Counted from the stretch's first letter, positions 46,601-56,496 are shown. The stretch is 59,440 nt of DNA from a virus (IMGVR_UViG_3300044614_001667:1-59440); one strand, 5' to 3'. Program-made: numbers and translations. The notes: generated from the sequence alone by a model not told the origin.

Positions 46601-49600
46601 GTACCATCATCGGTTTGATTATTGGTAATATTTTCTGTTACTGGAGTTCTAGTACCAAATTCATCTTCTTTTACAATAACTACAGGATATCCCAAAGAAT
46701 CTATATTTAAATTTAAAGTATAAAAAGATTCTATTGTTAATGATGCGTTTATTTCCCCTGGTCTGCTGGGATTAATAAATCCAGTTCCGTCGTAATTTAA
46801 AGTATACGAGGTAATACCAATATTTTGAGGTTCTAATGTATCTAAAATATAAAATGGTCTTCCCTGAGAATTTACATTAAATGTAACTGTATTTCCTTGC
46901 CTTAAAGTTAGAGAGGAATTTACTGGTTTTTCTATTAATGTTTCTGTATCTGTAATAACCCATCCACTATTATCTTCTGCCCAAGAAATATTATAATCAT
47001 AGCTAGCAGTATCAAGTTGCTCAACTAAAATAATTGTTTCTTCAAATTGATCTAAGTTGATAATCTTTAATTCTGGATCCAACAAATCAATAGAACTTGA
47101 TAAGTTATGATTTATTAAAATTACTTCAATTTGATTAGAAGATATTTTGTTGATATTTTTTATGTAACCTAAAATGTTACTGCCTTCGTATAATAAAATT
47201 TTATCATTTACAACTGGATTATATACATCCAAGAAATTATTGTAAATATTGTTGCCGTTTACAGTTAATGTAATTGTATTATAATATGTGTCTGGCTCAA
47301 AATCATAAAATGTTAGTGTTTTTGCTAAATCTCGACCATATGCTAGTAGTATTGATACATTTTGATATATAATTTCACCAGATTCTGAGGTATATTTTTT
47401 GAGTGCCTCGTTAAATGTTATATTTGGTCCTACAATAGTATAGGAATCCCCTTCCCTTTGTAAAACACCATCAATTATAACAAAAGCATATAATGGTTCA
47501 TCAATTTTTCTAACTCTTTTTTCAATTTCATCTAAAATTAAATATGGACCTCCTGCCCTATATTCAATTAATTTATTTTCTATTGTAAATCTTTCATAAC
47601 TACCAATGCTGTAAATAAAACATTTTTCGGATCCTTTTAATTCTGTTGGTATTTCAGTATCATATAAATCTTCTTGATCAATTGGTGGATTTGAGAAAAC
47701 TATTTTATCTGTTGTACCAGCATCTTCTGATCTTAAAATATAATATGAATTTCCAAATTGTGTATCTGCTGACGATTTGCAATTTTGAATTACGCCATTT
47801 AATGTAACAATTAAATTTTCGTTTATGTCAGTTTTTACAATACTATTGTCTTCATAATACAAATTAAATTCTTTTTTAGTGCCATCAAATTGATTTGATA
47901 TTGATTTAATTTTTCTGAAATATTTTGTGTTTAAACTATTATCTTTGAATTTTATTGCTCTACAATAAAACTTTTGAGCACTAACTTCTTGCCCTTCTAC
48001 TATTCGTTGACCTAAAGGTGGTTGAGAAAAAGTTATTGTAGTGCCAGAAATAGTATATGCTTTTCCTGGTTCTTGTAAAACACCATCTAAAGTTATAATT
48101 GCCTGTTGAGCATTGTTTAAAAGAACAGGAGAATTATTTTTTGTGTTTATTAATGTGAAAGTTGTTTGGCCAACAACTTTTCCTGTGTTTGGATCATAGT
48201 CACCATTAAATTCTGTAGCTAATTCTATATCAAAAGCTAATGTTTCTGAAGAATCGAAAGTATCTACAGAAACAGCACCAAGACCTTTTTCTACTAGTAA
48301 TGATTCGAAATTAATAATAGTATTAGTAATATATTTTCTAGTTTCAATAATTGTTATGTCAATTGGCGCTACATTAATTGTAGATAATGTCTCTACTGTT
48401 TTTTGTATGGATGGCATTGTTATGCTACCATCCGTTTCAATTAATACTTCACCAAATAATTGGAATCCCGCTGGGTGAGTAGTTTCTTTAATTAAATCTT
48501 TCCAAATTTCTATTGGAGTTTTTGATTTAATTACATAGGAATAATCTTGGTAAAAATATGAATCTAGTAATTTTTGTGAACTTGATCCAATTTTTCCTTT
48601 GTCGGAAGAATAAAATCCTTGATTGTCATAATAAGAACGAACATCAGGATTAAACTCTGTAGAAATTTGAGCAATTAAAGTGCCAGTTCTAGAAGCATCT
48701 TTACCAACAATACTAGCATTATTTTTGAAAACACCAGTAATATTTTCTACTTTTAGTAAATTGCCGCCAATTCTCCATCCATTTTTTGAAACTTTTGCTT
48801 TAGCGCCAGTAGATGGTTGAGTTATAGTTTCACCAGGATAAAAATCATAATCTCCAGCATTAGTTAAAACAAATGTTGTTGGTGATTTGTATTTTGCTAA
48901 TGATGTTTTATCATTATTAAAATAATACCCGTTATTTACAATACTTACGTTTTGTGGTACACCTATGTTTTCTGATTCGAAATGAATTGTTACATCAGAT
49001 TCTACAATTTTTACTGATGGTTTTTGATCAAATTTGCCGCCATTTAAAATTAAAATGGATGTTATTTTACCACCTTCTTGGATACATTCAAAATTGTATG
49101 ACGTATCATCTGAATTAATTACAACTGCTTTTGGTTTTGAATAATTTTTGCCTGGATTTGTAATATTAAACCCATTAACAGTCTTGTCAATAGTATTGTA
49201 AATAGGTTCAACAATACACTCGTATTCCTGAGATGGCAATACTCCAGTAACGAAAGGTAATTTTTTGTAATTTTTGCCGGTATTGGAAATTTTTATGCTA
49301 TCGATTTTTCCAATAGCAAAGGAAGAATTGGTTGTGTATGTAATTTGACCAGTACCGTCATACTCGGGAGTATTTGATAAATTGTATACTATTTGTCTAT
49401 CAGTAACATAAGTTACATTCTTTTCGCCCGATAGTGGATCGTCAATAATTTTTAAGAAAGAATCTTCTGTATTTACATCAGGAGATACTTTAATGAAGTA
49501 AAAATAATTATTGAAATTAATTGGTTTTCTTTCTGTAAAATTATTGTTAGCAATATTTGGTCCAAATCCTAATTTTACAGTCAAATAAGATCCGGCATTT

Positions 49601-52600
49601 CCTGGAGAAACAGTGCTGACAAATTTTTCCTCTGTAAAAATATTATAATTTGAACTTGCCGAGAAATCCAAATATGTGTTAAGCATTGAAAAATGACTAA
49701 CATCAAATTTGTATTTGTAATACTTTTGTATTTGTACGATTGGATTTGTGATTAAATTAGTTTCATTATTTTTTGAAAACTCTAATTTAAATTGTGGTTC
49801 TTCGTTAGATCTTATTGTAACTAATTTTGCTGGAGTGCTAGAATCAAAGAAGCTAGAACTTCTTGAAATTTTTATTGGTGTATTTGTTCCGTAATCATAT
49901 GAAATAAAAATTTCTTTGTTTTCATTGTTGTATGAAATAATATATGGTTTGTTTATTTCACTACCAAAAGGTCTGTAATTTTCATCAAATCTATAATTAC
50001 CTTCAAATAAAGAAACCGACAAACCATTAAAGTGATTTGTTACTTTAGTTCCTTTTTGACCTCTTTGTACAGTAACTGTTTTTGATTGAACATCAACAGA
50101 CGTAATTTTTACTAATTCTTCTCCTAATGATAATAAATCATCAACAGAAAGATTACTAACATTAGATAATTTTATAACTGAATTGTTGGCAGCAAATCCA
50201 ACATGATCAACAACAATATACAGACGTTGCTCATTACCTGAATTTGTTAATCTTCCTAAATCTTCGTCAGCAACAGTTAAAACATCTCCTGGTAAATAAC
50301 CAGACCCTTTATCTGTAATCGTTACACTACTAACAGGACCATAACCTAAAGCATCAATATTTGATACTTGTATAGTAGCTTTAGCATTATTAGGATTTCC
50401 TGGTAAACCAAGACCATCTCTAGATTTTGAAGAATCTTGGAAAATTAATTCAATATTTTGATAATTAGTGGCGAAAGCATAATCAGCACCACTGTTTAAT
50501 ACATCTGCGCTACCAATACCAGTATCAACAATACGAGATGAATGTGATATTGGGTTTAAAATTGCTTTTTGATATAATCTTTTTCTTACATAATATGTTG
50601 TTTCCGTTAAAGTATCATCTGGTAATATATCAACGTTAATTTTATCACCTATAGCAACACCATGATTTTGGTTAGTTTTTAGAATCGCTACGTTATTAGT
50701 AATTTCAAAAATATTTAAATTTTCACTTAACGACAATTTACTAATTATTTTTGATCTTGAAGTGTCTCCTAAATTGCTGCTCTTTAAAAAATAATTGTTA
50801 TCAATTATAAATTCACCACTAATCACCTTTATTTTTACTGAATTTTGACGAATAATTCCTTCTAAAATTTCTCCTACTGCTAAATCAGAATTATTTTTTC
50901 CTTTACCATCTGTTAATGTTATTGTCGATCCTTTTGTAAAAGTAGAATTTTTATCTAAAATTAAAGTAAGTACTTGAGTTGATGAAGAAATAGGATCTGT
51001 TAAATTAAAATTGCCAGAAACATTTCTTAAGACAAAATTGTTATCATTAAATACATCTCCAATCAATACACCACCAGCTTCATTGCCGTCATCTTGAAGT
51101 TGTGTTATAATATCGCCTTCAAACAAATATGCTATCTCTTTAGTTTTTATTTGAATTGCTTTTGTTTCTTCTGATTCTAAAGAAACAACATTTTTGCCTT
51201 TTACAGAAGAAACGATTGCTTCTGCTCCATCACCATCAGATAAGAAATTATTAATTGATACAAAAGAATTGACTGAAAAATTTTCTAATGAATCGTATAC
51301 AGTTGCTTTTGATACGTTTCCAGATTTTACATCTTTAATAAAGCCATAAAACTCAGCGCCATTTTGCTCAAAATCTGCAGTTTTTAATCTTTTTACATTT
51401 AATGGGATATCATCTTGAGAAATTTCCGAATTGTAATTGGAATCTACTGGCAATGAATAAAAATTATTGCCCAAAACGTATGGGAAAACGGGAGTGTTGT
51501 TCGAATCAATCGTTAAGAAATAAGCATATACCCCATTTGGATAATCTGGGGTAACACAAAATCTGCCGTTATTTTGATCTAATTCTAATTTACCAGATTG
51601 AACACTAGGAGTCCAAACGTAATCATCAATAAATGTGCCCAACGAATATTCTTCTACAGATGGTCCGTTTGGTCTGGAATTTTTTAAAACATATCCACTA
51701 GAAAGTCTTGCTATTTGAGATGTGTTGTTAACTGGATTTGAATATCCATAAGGACCATATATTGGATTACCGTCGTAGGCGTATCCAATAATTGGTGAGT
51801 GGGATAATGGGCTGGTTTGTTGATATAAAGCATTAATGTTGTCGTTAATTCTTTTTCTTAAAACAACTGGATTGGCTACTACACCATAACCGTATTTTTT
51901 CGACGTATCAAAATTTTCAAATACGTAAGAATTATTTGTGTCTAATAAATTTTGTAATTTGTTATATCTATTTTTAACCCATTTTCTAATAGATGCTGTT
52001 GCTTGTGCCCCTTTACCTACAGGCTCAACAAAAATTGACACATAGCCACGAGTATAAAATCTACCACCACTAATTCTTTTACATGATTCTATTGTTCCTT
52101 CAGTTGATAAAATAGCCTCATATTCGGCAAAATTTCCTTTGCCCAATTCATCAATAATTCTGATAGTGGGTGGAGAAGAGTAATAACGACCAGGGTTATC
52201 AACTTTAATACTCGTAATTCTACCATCAGTAACAATAGCAGATAATTTAGCATTTTCACCTGAGGTAATTCTTATTACTGGATCTTCTTCATATACATCG
52301 GAAGAAATTAAATCAACACTACCAACAGTTTGACCAGCCAAAGATGCTAATGCTTTATTTGGTTCTTCGTTAATCAAAACAAAAGGTGGGGCGTTATAAC
52401 CGTTTCCTTTATTTTCTATTTTAGTAGATACAATATTTCCATATTTGACAAAATCAAAATCTTTATAACCAAATACAGGAGTACCATCAATTAAAATACC
52501 TACATCTCTATTTGATGTTTGATATACTTCGGTAGTAGTAATTGGTTGCTTTCTGATTAATTTTAGGTGTTTTTGATCAGCAAGTGGTTCTGTAACTTCA

Positions 52601-54069
52601 ATAGTAAGTAAATCAGAAGCATTTGGGAATGAAGAAGAACAAACGTAGAAATATTGATCATCTTCATAAATTGCTGATACATCAGAATTTAAATTACCTA
52701 CTTGAGAATTTACTCCAGGTACAACTGAATTTACTTTCGTGAAATCTGTGTTTATAAACCATCTGGTGGCATCTGTTGATTGATTATAAACAACAGGATC
52801 TCTAGTTTCAAAACCAAGATTTTCTACTTGAATAAAATCTCCTGTTTCTGAGTAAGGTTTTCCTTCTTTTGGTAAGAGATTATATAAAATGCCTAATGTA
52901 ATTAAAGAAACGCCAGATCCTGTAGTTGTGGAAAAACTATAAACATTTTTTCCAGCAGAATGTAATTGTTGGGCAGATCTTTCATCAATTACAAATTGAT
53001 TTAAATTTTTGTCGGTGTATTTAAAAATTTCTGAACCAATTTGAAGTTTTCCTTGCTTTGGAAAACCTTGTGTTGAAAATACATCGACTCTAAAATTGGT
53101 ACTATTAGATGGCGAAATATTAGTTCTTAATGTTGATTTACCAGCAACTTTAAAATTACCATTTACAGTAGATGGCTCTAAAACTAATTCGTAAATATCT
53201 TCGCCATCAACTTGTCCAACATAAGAAATACTGTCAACTACAGCAGAAGCAAATGAGATAGTTTTATCAAACTCATCTAATGATTGAGTAATTACATTTC
53301 CAATTAAATTATTAACATCACCAGAAATAACTTTAACTTTTAAAGCATACTTGTTAATCCAATCAGAAGTAGATGATTTTATTGTAAAATCTTTTGGATT
53401 ATATACAGATACTTCTTCTGTTGAATCTTTTGATATAATAGAATTAAAAATAAATTTGATAGATCTGTCAGTTCCTTTTGATCTATAAAAATTACTAATA
53501 TTTTTAATTAATGTTCTTTTGTCTACATCACCCTTCAGATATTTTTCTGGAAATGCTCCTAGATACTCGCTTTCAAAATTTTTAACAAAAGCATATAGAA
53601 ACAGATTACTTATGTTAAGAACATCATCTCCAGCATAATGTGGCGCTGCTTGAGTGGTTACAAATTCAGATGAAGTATATAAATCTCCTAGAGTGTTATT
53701 TCCGCTAACTCCTCTAGAAACTTCTAAGAATTGTGTATTAGTTCTTTCTTTATAAAAACAAATTTCGTCACCAATTTTAATATAGCCATTCTCTTCAGGA
53801 AAAGAACTAGCATCCTCAACAGTAATTGTAGTAGAATTATTTAATATTGATTGGACAAGAGTTGTTTTTTGATTTAGTAAATTCTTTTCGTAAAAATTGA
53901 TATCACGATATTTCGTGAGATTCGATAAAATATCTAATGGCTGCCCAACAATCTCCAGCTGTTCGTAATACTTTTCTACGAACTTGGAAAAATTTTCATA
54001 TTCCGATGATATAAACCCAGGTAATTGGCTTTCAATTAGGGTTGAAATTTTTTTGGTTCTTGTTGACAT
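43633..54069 (-). CDS. 7: Giant baseplate wedge protein gp7
   Basis: gp7 links wedge components and the baseplate periphery. This 3478-aa version is over three times T4 gp7 (1032 aa). The N-terminus (LIESQLPGFISSEYENFSKF, then VEKYYEQLE) is conserved. Residues of about 755-870 form a YHYH-type domain (GYAYDGNPIYGPYGY, DQNNGRFCVTPDYPNGVY). Several copies of a short motif with FP, IG(S/D/K)EI and a Gly-rich turn occur, for example near residues 95, 320 and 3000, plus GxGY beta modules. The C-terminal 900 residues are repetitive and Ser, Thr and Ile-rich. gp7 follows gp6 after four bases. Confidence 0.92.
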   Translation of the reverse strand: MSTRTKKISTLIESQLPGFISSEYENFSKFVEKYYEQLEIVGQPLDILSNLTKYRDINFYEKNLLNQKTTLVQSILNNSTTITVEDASSFPEENGYIKIGDEICFYKERTNTQFLEVSRGVSGNNTLGDLYTSSEFVTTQAAPHYAGDDVLNISNLFLYAFVKNFESEYLGAFPEKYLKGDVDKRTLIKNISNFYRSKGTDRSIKFIFNSIISKDSTEEVSVYNPKDFTIKSSTSDWINKYALKVKVISGDVNNLIGNVITQSLDEFDKTISFASAVVDSISYVGQVDGEDIYELVLEPSTVNGNFKVAGKSTLRTNISPSNSTNFRVDVFSTQGFPKQGKLQIGSEIFKYTDKNLNQFVIDERSAQQLHSAGKNVYSFSTTTGSGVSLITLGILYNLLPKEGKPYSETGDFIQVENLGFETRDPVVYNQSTDATRWFINTDFTKVNSVVPGVNSQVGNLNSDVSAIYEDDQYFYVCSSSFPNASDLLTIEVTEPLADQKHLKLIRKQPITTTEVYQTSNRDVGILIDGTPVFGYKDFDFVKYGNIVSTKIENKGNGYNAPPFVLINEEPNKALASLAGQTVGSVDLISSDVYEEDPVIRITSGENAKLSAIVTDGRITSIKVDNPGRYYSSPPTIRIIDELGKGNFAEYEAILSTEGTIESCKRISGGRFYTRGYVSIFVEPVGKGAQATASIRKWVKNRYNKLQNLLDTNNSYVFENFDTSKKYGYGVVANPVVLRKRINDNINALYQQTSPLSHSPIIGYAYDGNPIYGPYGYSNPVNNTSQIARLSSGYVLKNSRPNGPSVEEYSLGTFIDDYVWTPSVQSGKLELDQNNGRFCVTPDYPNGVYAYFLTIDSNNTPVFPYVLGNNFYSLPVDSNYNSEISQDDIPLNVKRLKTADFEQNGAEFYGFIKDVKSGNVSKATVYDSLENFSVNSFVSINNFLSDGDGAEAIVSSVKGKNVVSLESEETKAIQIKTKEIAYLFEGDIITQLQDDGNEAGGVLIGDVFNDNNFVLRNVSGNFNLTDPISSSTQVLTLILDKNSTFTKGSTITLTDGKGKNNSDLAVGEILEGIIRQNSVKIKVISGEFIIDNNYFLKSSNLGDTSRSKIISKLSLSENLNIFEITNNVAILKTNQNHGVAIGDKINVDILPDDTLTETTYYVRKRLYQKAILNPISHSSRIVDTGIGSADVLNSGADYAFATNYQNIELIFQDSSKSRDGLGLPGNPNNAKATIQVSNIDALGYGPVSSVTITDKGSGYLPGDVLTVADEDLGRLTNSGNEQRLYIVVDHVGFAANNSVIKLSNVSNLSVDDLLSLGEELVKITSVDVQSKTVTVQRGQKGTKVTNHFNGLSVSLFEGNYRFDENYRPFGSEINKPYIISYNNENKEIFISYDYGTNTPIKISRSSSFFDSSTPAKLVTIRSNEEPQFKLEFSKNNETNLITNPIVQIQKYYKYKFDVSHFSMLNTYLDFSASSNYNIFTEEKFVSTVSPGNAGSYLTVKLGFGPNIANNNFTERKPINFNNYFYFIKVSPDVNTEDSFLKIIDDPLSGEKNVTYVTDRQIVYNLSNTPEYDGTGQITYTTNSSFAIGKIDSIKISNTGKNYKKLPFVTGVLPSQEYECIVEPIYNTIDKTVNGFNITNPGKNYSKPKAVVINSDDTSYNFECIQEGGKITSILILNGGKFDQKPSVKIVESDVTIHFESENIGVPQNVSIVNNGYYFNNDKTSLAKYKSPTTFVLTNAGDYDFYPGETITQPSTGAKAKVSKNGWRIGGNLLKVENITGVFKNNASIVGKDASRTGTLIAQISTEFNPDVRSYYDNQGFYSSDKGKIGSSSQKLLDSYFYQDYSYVIKSKTPIEIWKDLIKETTHPAGFQLFGEVLIETDGSITMPSIQKTVETLSTINVAPIDITIIETRKYITNTIINFESLLVEKGLGAVSVDTFDSSETLAFDIELATEFNGDYDPNTGKVVGQTTFTLINTKNNSPVLLNNAQQAIITLDGVLQEPGKAYTISGTTITFSQPPLGQRIVEGQEVSAQKFYCRAIKFKDNSLNTKYFRKIKSISNQFDGTKKEFNLYYEDNSIVKTDINENLIVTLNGVIQNCKSSADTQFGNSYYILRSEDAGTTDKIVFSNPPIDQEDLYDTEIPTELKGSEKCFIYSIGSYERFTIENKLIEYRAGGPYLILDEIEKRVRKIDEPLYAFVIIDGVLQREGDSYTIVGPNITFNEALKKYTSESGEIIYQNVSILLAYGRDLAKTLTFYDFEPDTYYNTITLTVNGNNIYNNFLDVYNPVVNDKILLYEGSNILGYIKNINKISSNQIEVILINHNLSSSIDLLDPELKIINLDQFEETIILVEQLDTASYDYNISWAEDNSGWVITDTETLIEKPVNSSLTLRQGNTVTFNVNSQGRPFYILDTLEPQNIGITSYTLNYDGTGFINPSRPGEINASLTIESFYTLNLNIDSLGYPVVIVKEDEFGTRTPVTENITNNQTDDGTISWVVGDDVNSIYYYQLVGSPSVSGRIFILPYNGTYYNQNNEVEAVQNNGAFNNTSTWILSGSTTTQKYYYVDVFGPYYGEINVLSSDPIFVPQVTTINKEYLIPNVDNISYEYYTDSEGTRLLQKNLPSWLFDTKLGDDAWLENNFILSNLLVGDKIQIDGEFDYREILYLPNSANTRNYNPGEYISNEIYSKVKATNYEGLTRGEGLSLTANVDFESGSISSLNVSDIEFNKRDLQLYFDTGILLQPTAYQYYTTPKVYFIPVDGNGGGAKAEVVAYGGQILDIVLVDGGSGYTQPPKVVVARGYNRIKKTNRKIDSVSYLTLTPEDIKVDRLIISSSVSITGSLEPTLPTEVSVITLGGFGNIELNRDITQIILPIPKILSTSQKKFDSEVTLQSPPAIIEYEFNKFYNQIISILDAKADIISSSTISSTDREITRKIDKILNNAIIEIPSEAVNDIGAFLDAPMTETDTIVYIPDTRRFPDASRLLIGKEIVRYAKKLPDRFLNVERGAAGTTAITHSAGDYLRHLPEFIAIIPVGPTTIFTTEVTSTIITQPTSIIQSISSIIDCNSVQNVSEQLDGQYQIELDNTNIDSSKEIIIIPPTSFNIVTNIYSTQSYVSTAQEAAGVSGVTVIADARMIDEANRQITTTASINLNLDIVSSSQIVTEVDYSFSSVSSVVTSSIITLDKNIIAFVDINLDVSNIVESSNITLLTANTLSAVSLISTLYSENTTSEVKLDIQLIRDNTNVQTSCSIVSQLDVPLTVYTLSNVLTSKLAKNADVTRFYKTGSLDYFEEFVVLVNPIFTRNGTVTLNSLINEVYTRDNEIILVSNKSVYKEEFYDSYNLGNAGFNLKTFENSAFVDTGLLATTNTIGDLTLAYPSLTIKDFEDRPYSSITLTGEIFNFAPPSVQNPVVYSTSSNLSASSTLTVVGNISKFPTSGYIFQGSSSQYSVISYTGKTSNSFTGCVLIAGSSTINSGNDIIPYTI

Positions 54070-54073
54070 CTAA

Positions 54074-55876
54074 TTACTCGGGATAAGCAGTAAATTTACT
54101 TCTAGCAATATCAACATCTAAGTAAACATTACGTAAAGCATTGATATCATTCGATAATGGATTTGCTCGAATTTCGATACGATTATCATCAAAACTACCT
54201 TTTATGATAGTTAAATCGTATAAAAGGACTTCACCTTTTTCATAATTTACGATACCTTGTGAATCATTTAAAATGATTTTGTCACCAGATATAGAATCTA
54301 ATCTATATAGGATAATTTTGCCATCTCGATCTTCAAAATACACAGTATCATTGGGATATTCGCTAACTACGAACCCACTTGACATAATCGAAGGACCTTC
54401 ACAATCTCTCTTAAATTGGTTTTGATAACATACCTCATAAAAGAAGGTTGAGTTTAATGAAGGATAAAAATCCTTCCTCATCATGACCGAAGTTTGGTTT
54501 GAATTGATTGCTCTATCTGAATCATCAATTACAGAAATAAATTTACTGTATCTAAATTTGCCATTGAATTTTTCTGTATCAGATTGGTTTAGATATTCCT
54601 GAAGCCCAGTAATAACTTTGTTACGAATTTCTTCGGGTTTTTGTGTAGTTTTTGATCTAGAATAAAAAACTTTGCTGGTAAGTTCTACATAAACAATCGA
54701 AGGATCTTCAATATCTGCTGTCACAGAACCAACCATATAAGGTTTTAATTTACGAATAATATCTTGTTTTGTTACACTCGAAAGTAATGCCGTATTTTTT
54801 GGCTTGATTACAATTTTTACTTTGCCATATTCTGGATTTCTTGCTTCTTCGCCACCATAGGTGATAATATCAGCAACTGCTGGATAAATGTTACGGATGA
54901 TTGCTGCGTAATCTTCGGCAGTTACTGCTCTATCCTGAGTTCCGAAATATTTTGGAGCATTAAATTTAATTTTAGAAATATTTTCAATTTCTTCGCCGCC
55001 GTTTGCTGGAACAGTAATGTTATTAAAAACACTAATATTTACTGGATAATTACTGCTGCCGTTCACATCTTCCAAGACACCAGCAAAAGTAAATGTTCTA
55101 GCTCCATTGGTTAGTGAACCATTAGTAATTAAATAACTAACTTCAACAAATTCTCCATTTTGTAATTTTCTTCCTAGAACACCATCCCCAAAGAAAAGTT
55201 CATATTTTTCATCTTCAATCTCTTCTACGTAAAAAACTTTGGAATCTTTGTTTACATTTAAGATATTATCAGAATATTCGTAGAATTCGAATGATGTGCT
55301 GCTTTGTGATTCGAATATTTTAACTCTAATTGATGAAATATCTGCCCCTGGATTTTCAATCACAAATCTTTGTGATTTGAGTGATGTGTTTACTGTATAA
55401 GTGTTAGTAACTAAACTACCTTCGTAAATAGGGACACTTCTAAACTGTGCTGTTCCATCTACAACAGCAGCTTCTTGATTTTCAATTACAACATACTGAT
55501 ATAAATTATCATCAAAAATTGTATTAAATCCAGTTCCTTTTCTCAAAAAGGTGACACTAGGAGAAGTTCCTGTAAACTGAACATCAAAATTAATGTACGC
55601 TACTGGCGAAGTAATTGATTTTGGTTTGTATCCTAGCTGCTTTGCTAATGCTACTACGTTATCTCTCAAGGTAGCAGAAGATAAAAACAGCTCATTTACC
55701 ACCATATTAGTGTTAAATGCTGTATAATAAGTATTATACGCTAATAAATCAACAAGAACGCTTAGAGTTGAACCCTCAAAATCATAATCGGTAAATTCCG
55801 ACTGTGATCTTAAGTACTCGATAAGCGAGGTTCTGATTTCATTAAAATCTAGATTATTGATTTGAACGTATGCCAT
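54074..55876 (-). CDS. 6: Baseplate wedge protein gp6
   Basis: gp6 forms the inner baseplate ring with gp25 and gp53; its counterpart in other contractile systems is the J-like TssF/Mu gp47-type protein. The 600-aa protein (T4: 660 aa) shows FNEIRTSLIEYLRSQSEFTD, DFEGSTLSVLVDLLAYNTYY and RDNVVALAKQLGYKPKSITS, followed by the conserved NAPKYFGTQDRAVTAEDYAA segment near residue 310. It follows gp25 without a gap (TAAATG), implying coupled translation of two contacting wedge partners. Confidence 0.96.
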   Translation of the reverse strand: MAYVQINNLDFNEIRTSLIEYLRSQSEFTDYDFEGSTLSVLVDLLAYNTYYTAFNTNMVVNELFLSSATLRDNVVALAKQLGYKPKSITSPVAYINFDVQFTGTSPSVTFLRKGTGFNTIFDDNLYQYVVIENQEAAVVDGTAQFRSVPIYEGSLVTNTYTVNTSLKSQRFVIENPGADISSIRVKIFESQSSTSFEFYEYSDNILNVNKDSKVFYVEEIEDEKYELFFGDGVLGRKLQNGEFVEVSYLITNGSLTNGARTFTFAGVLEDVNGSSNYPVNISVFNNITVPANGGEEIENISKIKFNAPKYFGTQDRAVTAEDYAAIIRNIYPAVADIITYGGEEARNPEYGKVKIVIKPKNTALLSSVTKQDIIRKLKPYMVGSVTADIEDPSIVYVELTSKVFYSRSKTTQKPEEIRNKVITGLQEYLNQSDTEKFNGKFRYSKFISVIDDSDRAINSNQTSVMMRKDFYPSLNSTFFYEVCYQNQFKRDCEGPSIMSSGFVVSEYPNDTVYFEDRDGKIILYRLDSISGDKIILNDSQGIVNYEKGEVLLYDLTIIKGSFDDNRIEIRANPLSNDINALRNVYLDVDIARSKFTAYPE

Positions 55877-56269
55877 TTATCGTGTTCTCTCTAAAAAGAA
55901 GGTAATTTCTCTTGGAATATCTTCTCTTCCAACAACCTCAAAGACTAATTCTATATCAAAACCATTATCATCAAAATTTGGTGTTGTTGATAAAGAAAGA
56001 ATTCTAATTCTTGGTTCATATGACCTTAATGTGTTCTCAATTTCGGTATTAACTAAAGATGCTGTAGCAAAATCTAACTGTTCAAATAGTAATGCCGACA
56101 GTGAAGATCCAATTCGAGAATCGAAAAATCTTTCACCACGATTAGTGAGTAACAAATTAATAATCGCCTGCTTAATAGAAGCCTCATCCTTTACAACGGT
56201 TAGATCTCCCGTAACCGGATGAGGCTTAAAAGTAATATTCAGATCTTTGAAAGTCTGAAAGGTAGGCAT
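55877..56269 (-). CDS. 25: Baseplate wedge protein gp25
   Basis: gp25 is the sheath-initiating wedge protein at the baseplate core, related to GpW/gp25 and type VI TssE. The 130-aa length equals T4 gp25 (132 aa). The hallmark NRGERFFDSRIGS lies at about residues 43-55 and the YEPRI motif at 84-88. An exact TATAAATA late promoter precedes it at 56285-56292, so gp25, gp6 and gp7 probably form one late transcript. Confidence 0.97.
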   Translation of the reverse strand: MPTFQTFKDLNITFKPHPVTGDLTVVKDEASIKQAIINLLLTNRGERFFDSRIGSSLSALLFEQLDFATASLVNTEIENTLRSYEPRIRILSLSTTPNFDDNGFDIELVFEVVGREDIPREITFFLERTR

Positions 56270-56284
56270 AGAACTGTTTTCTAT

Positions 56285-56292
56285 TATTTATA
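56285..56292 (-). promoter_or_regulatory. Exact late promoter before gene 25
   Basis: TATAAATA on the minus strand, 16 bases before the gp25 ATG and right after the stop of the 63-aa gene. Perfect match to T4 late consensus. Confidence 0.65.
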
Positions 56293-56293
56293 A

Positions 56294-56485
56294 TTACTCT
56301 TCAAATCTTTCTACAAAATCATCAAAACCGCCAGCCCCACCACATTGACGGGATAAACGGTTTTCTGGAACTTTATATTTACTGAGTTTATGTTTTCTGA
56401 TGTATTTTTCTGAAGCAAGGTCTGAAATCAGAGTCATACCTGACCGAATAAAATCTTCGCCTTTATCTACTGGACTCATAGCCAT
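56294..56485 (-). CDS. Small basic hypothetical protein (63 aa)
   Basis: Starts MAMSPVDKGEDFIRSGMTLI and ends QCGGAGGFDDFVERFEE, with a Lys-rich middle (EKYIRKHKLSKYKVPE). An open frame extends 73 codons further upstream, but that extension is the 47-aa gene and its terminator read in another frame. GGAG at 56493-56496 before the ATG at 56485 supports the short start. No family recognised. It lies after a terminator and before the gp25 promoter; an obvious promoter of its own was not seen. Confidence 0.65.
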   Translation of the reverse strand: MAMSPVDKGEDFIRSGMTLISDLASEKYIRKHKLSKYKVPENRLSRQCGGAGGFDDFVERFEE

Positions 56486-56492
56486 CTGTTTT

Positions 56493-56496
56493 CTCC
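56493..56496 (-). promoter_or_regulatory. Ribosome binding site deciding the start at 56485
   Basis: GGAG on the minus strand seven bases before the ATG. It supports the short 63-aa product over the 136-aa frame that would read through the terminator. Confidence 0.55.
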
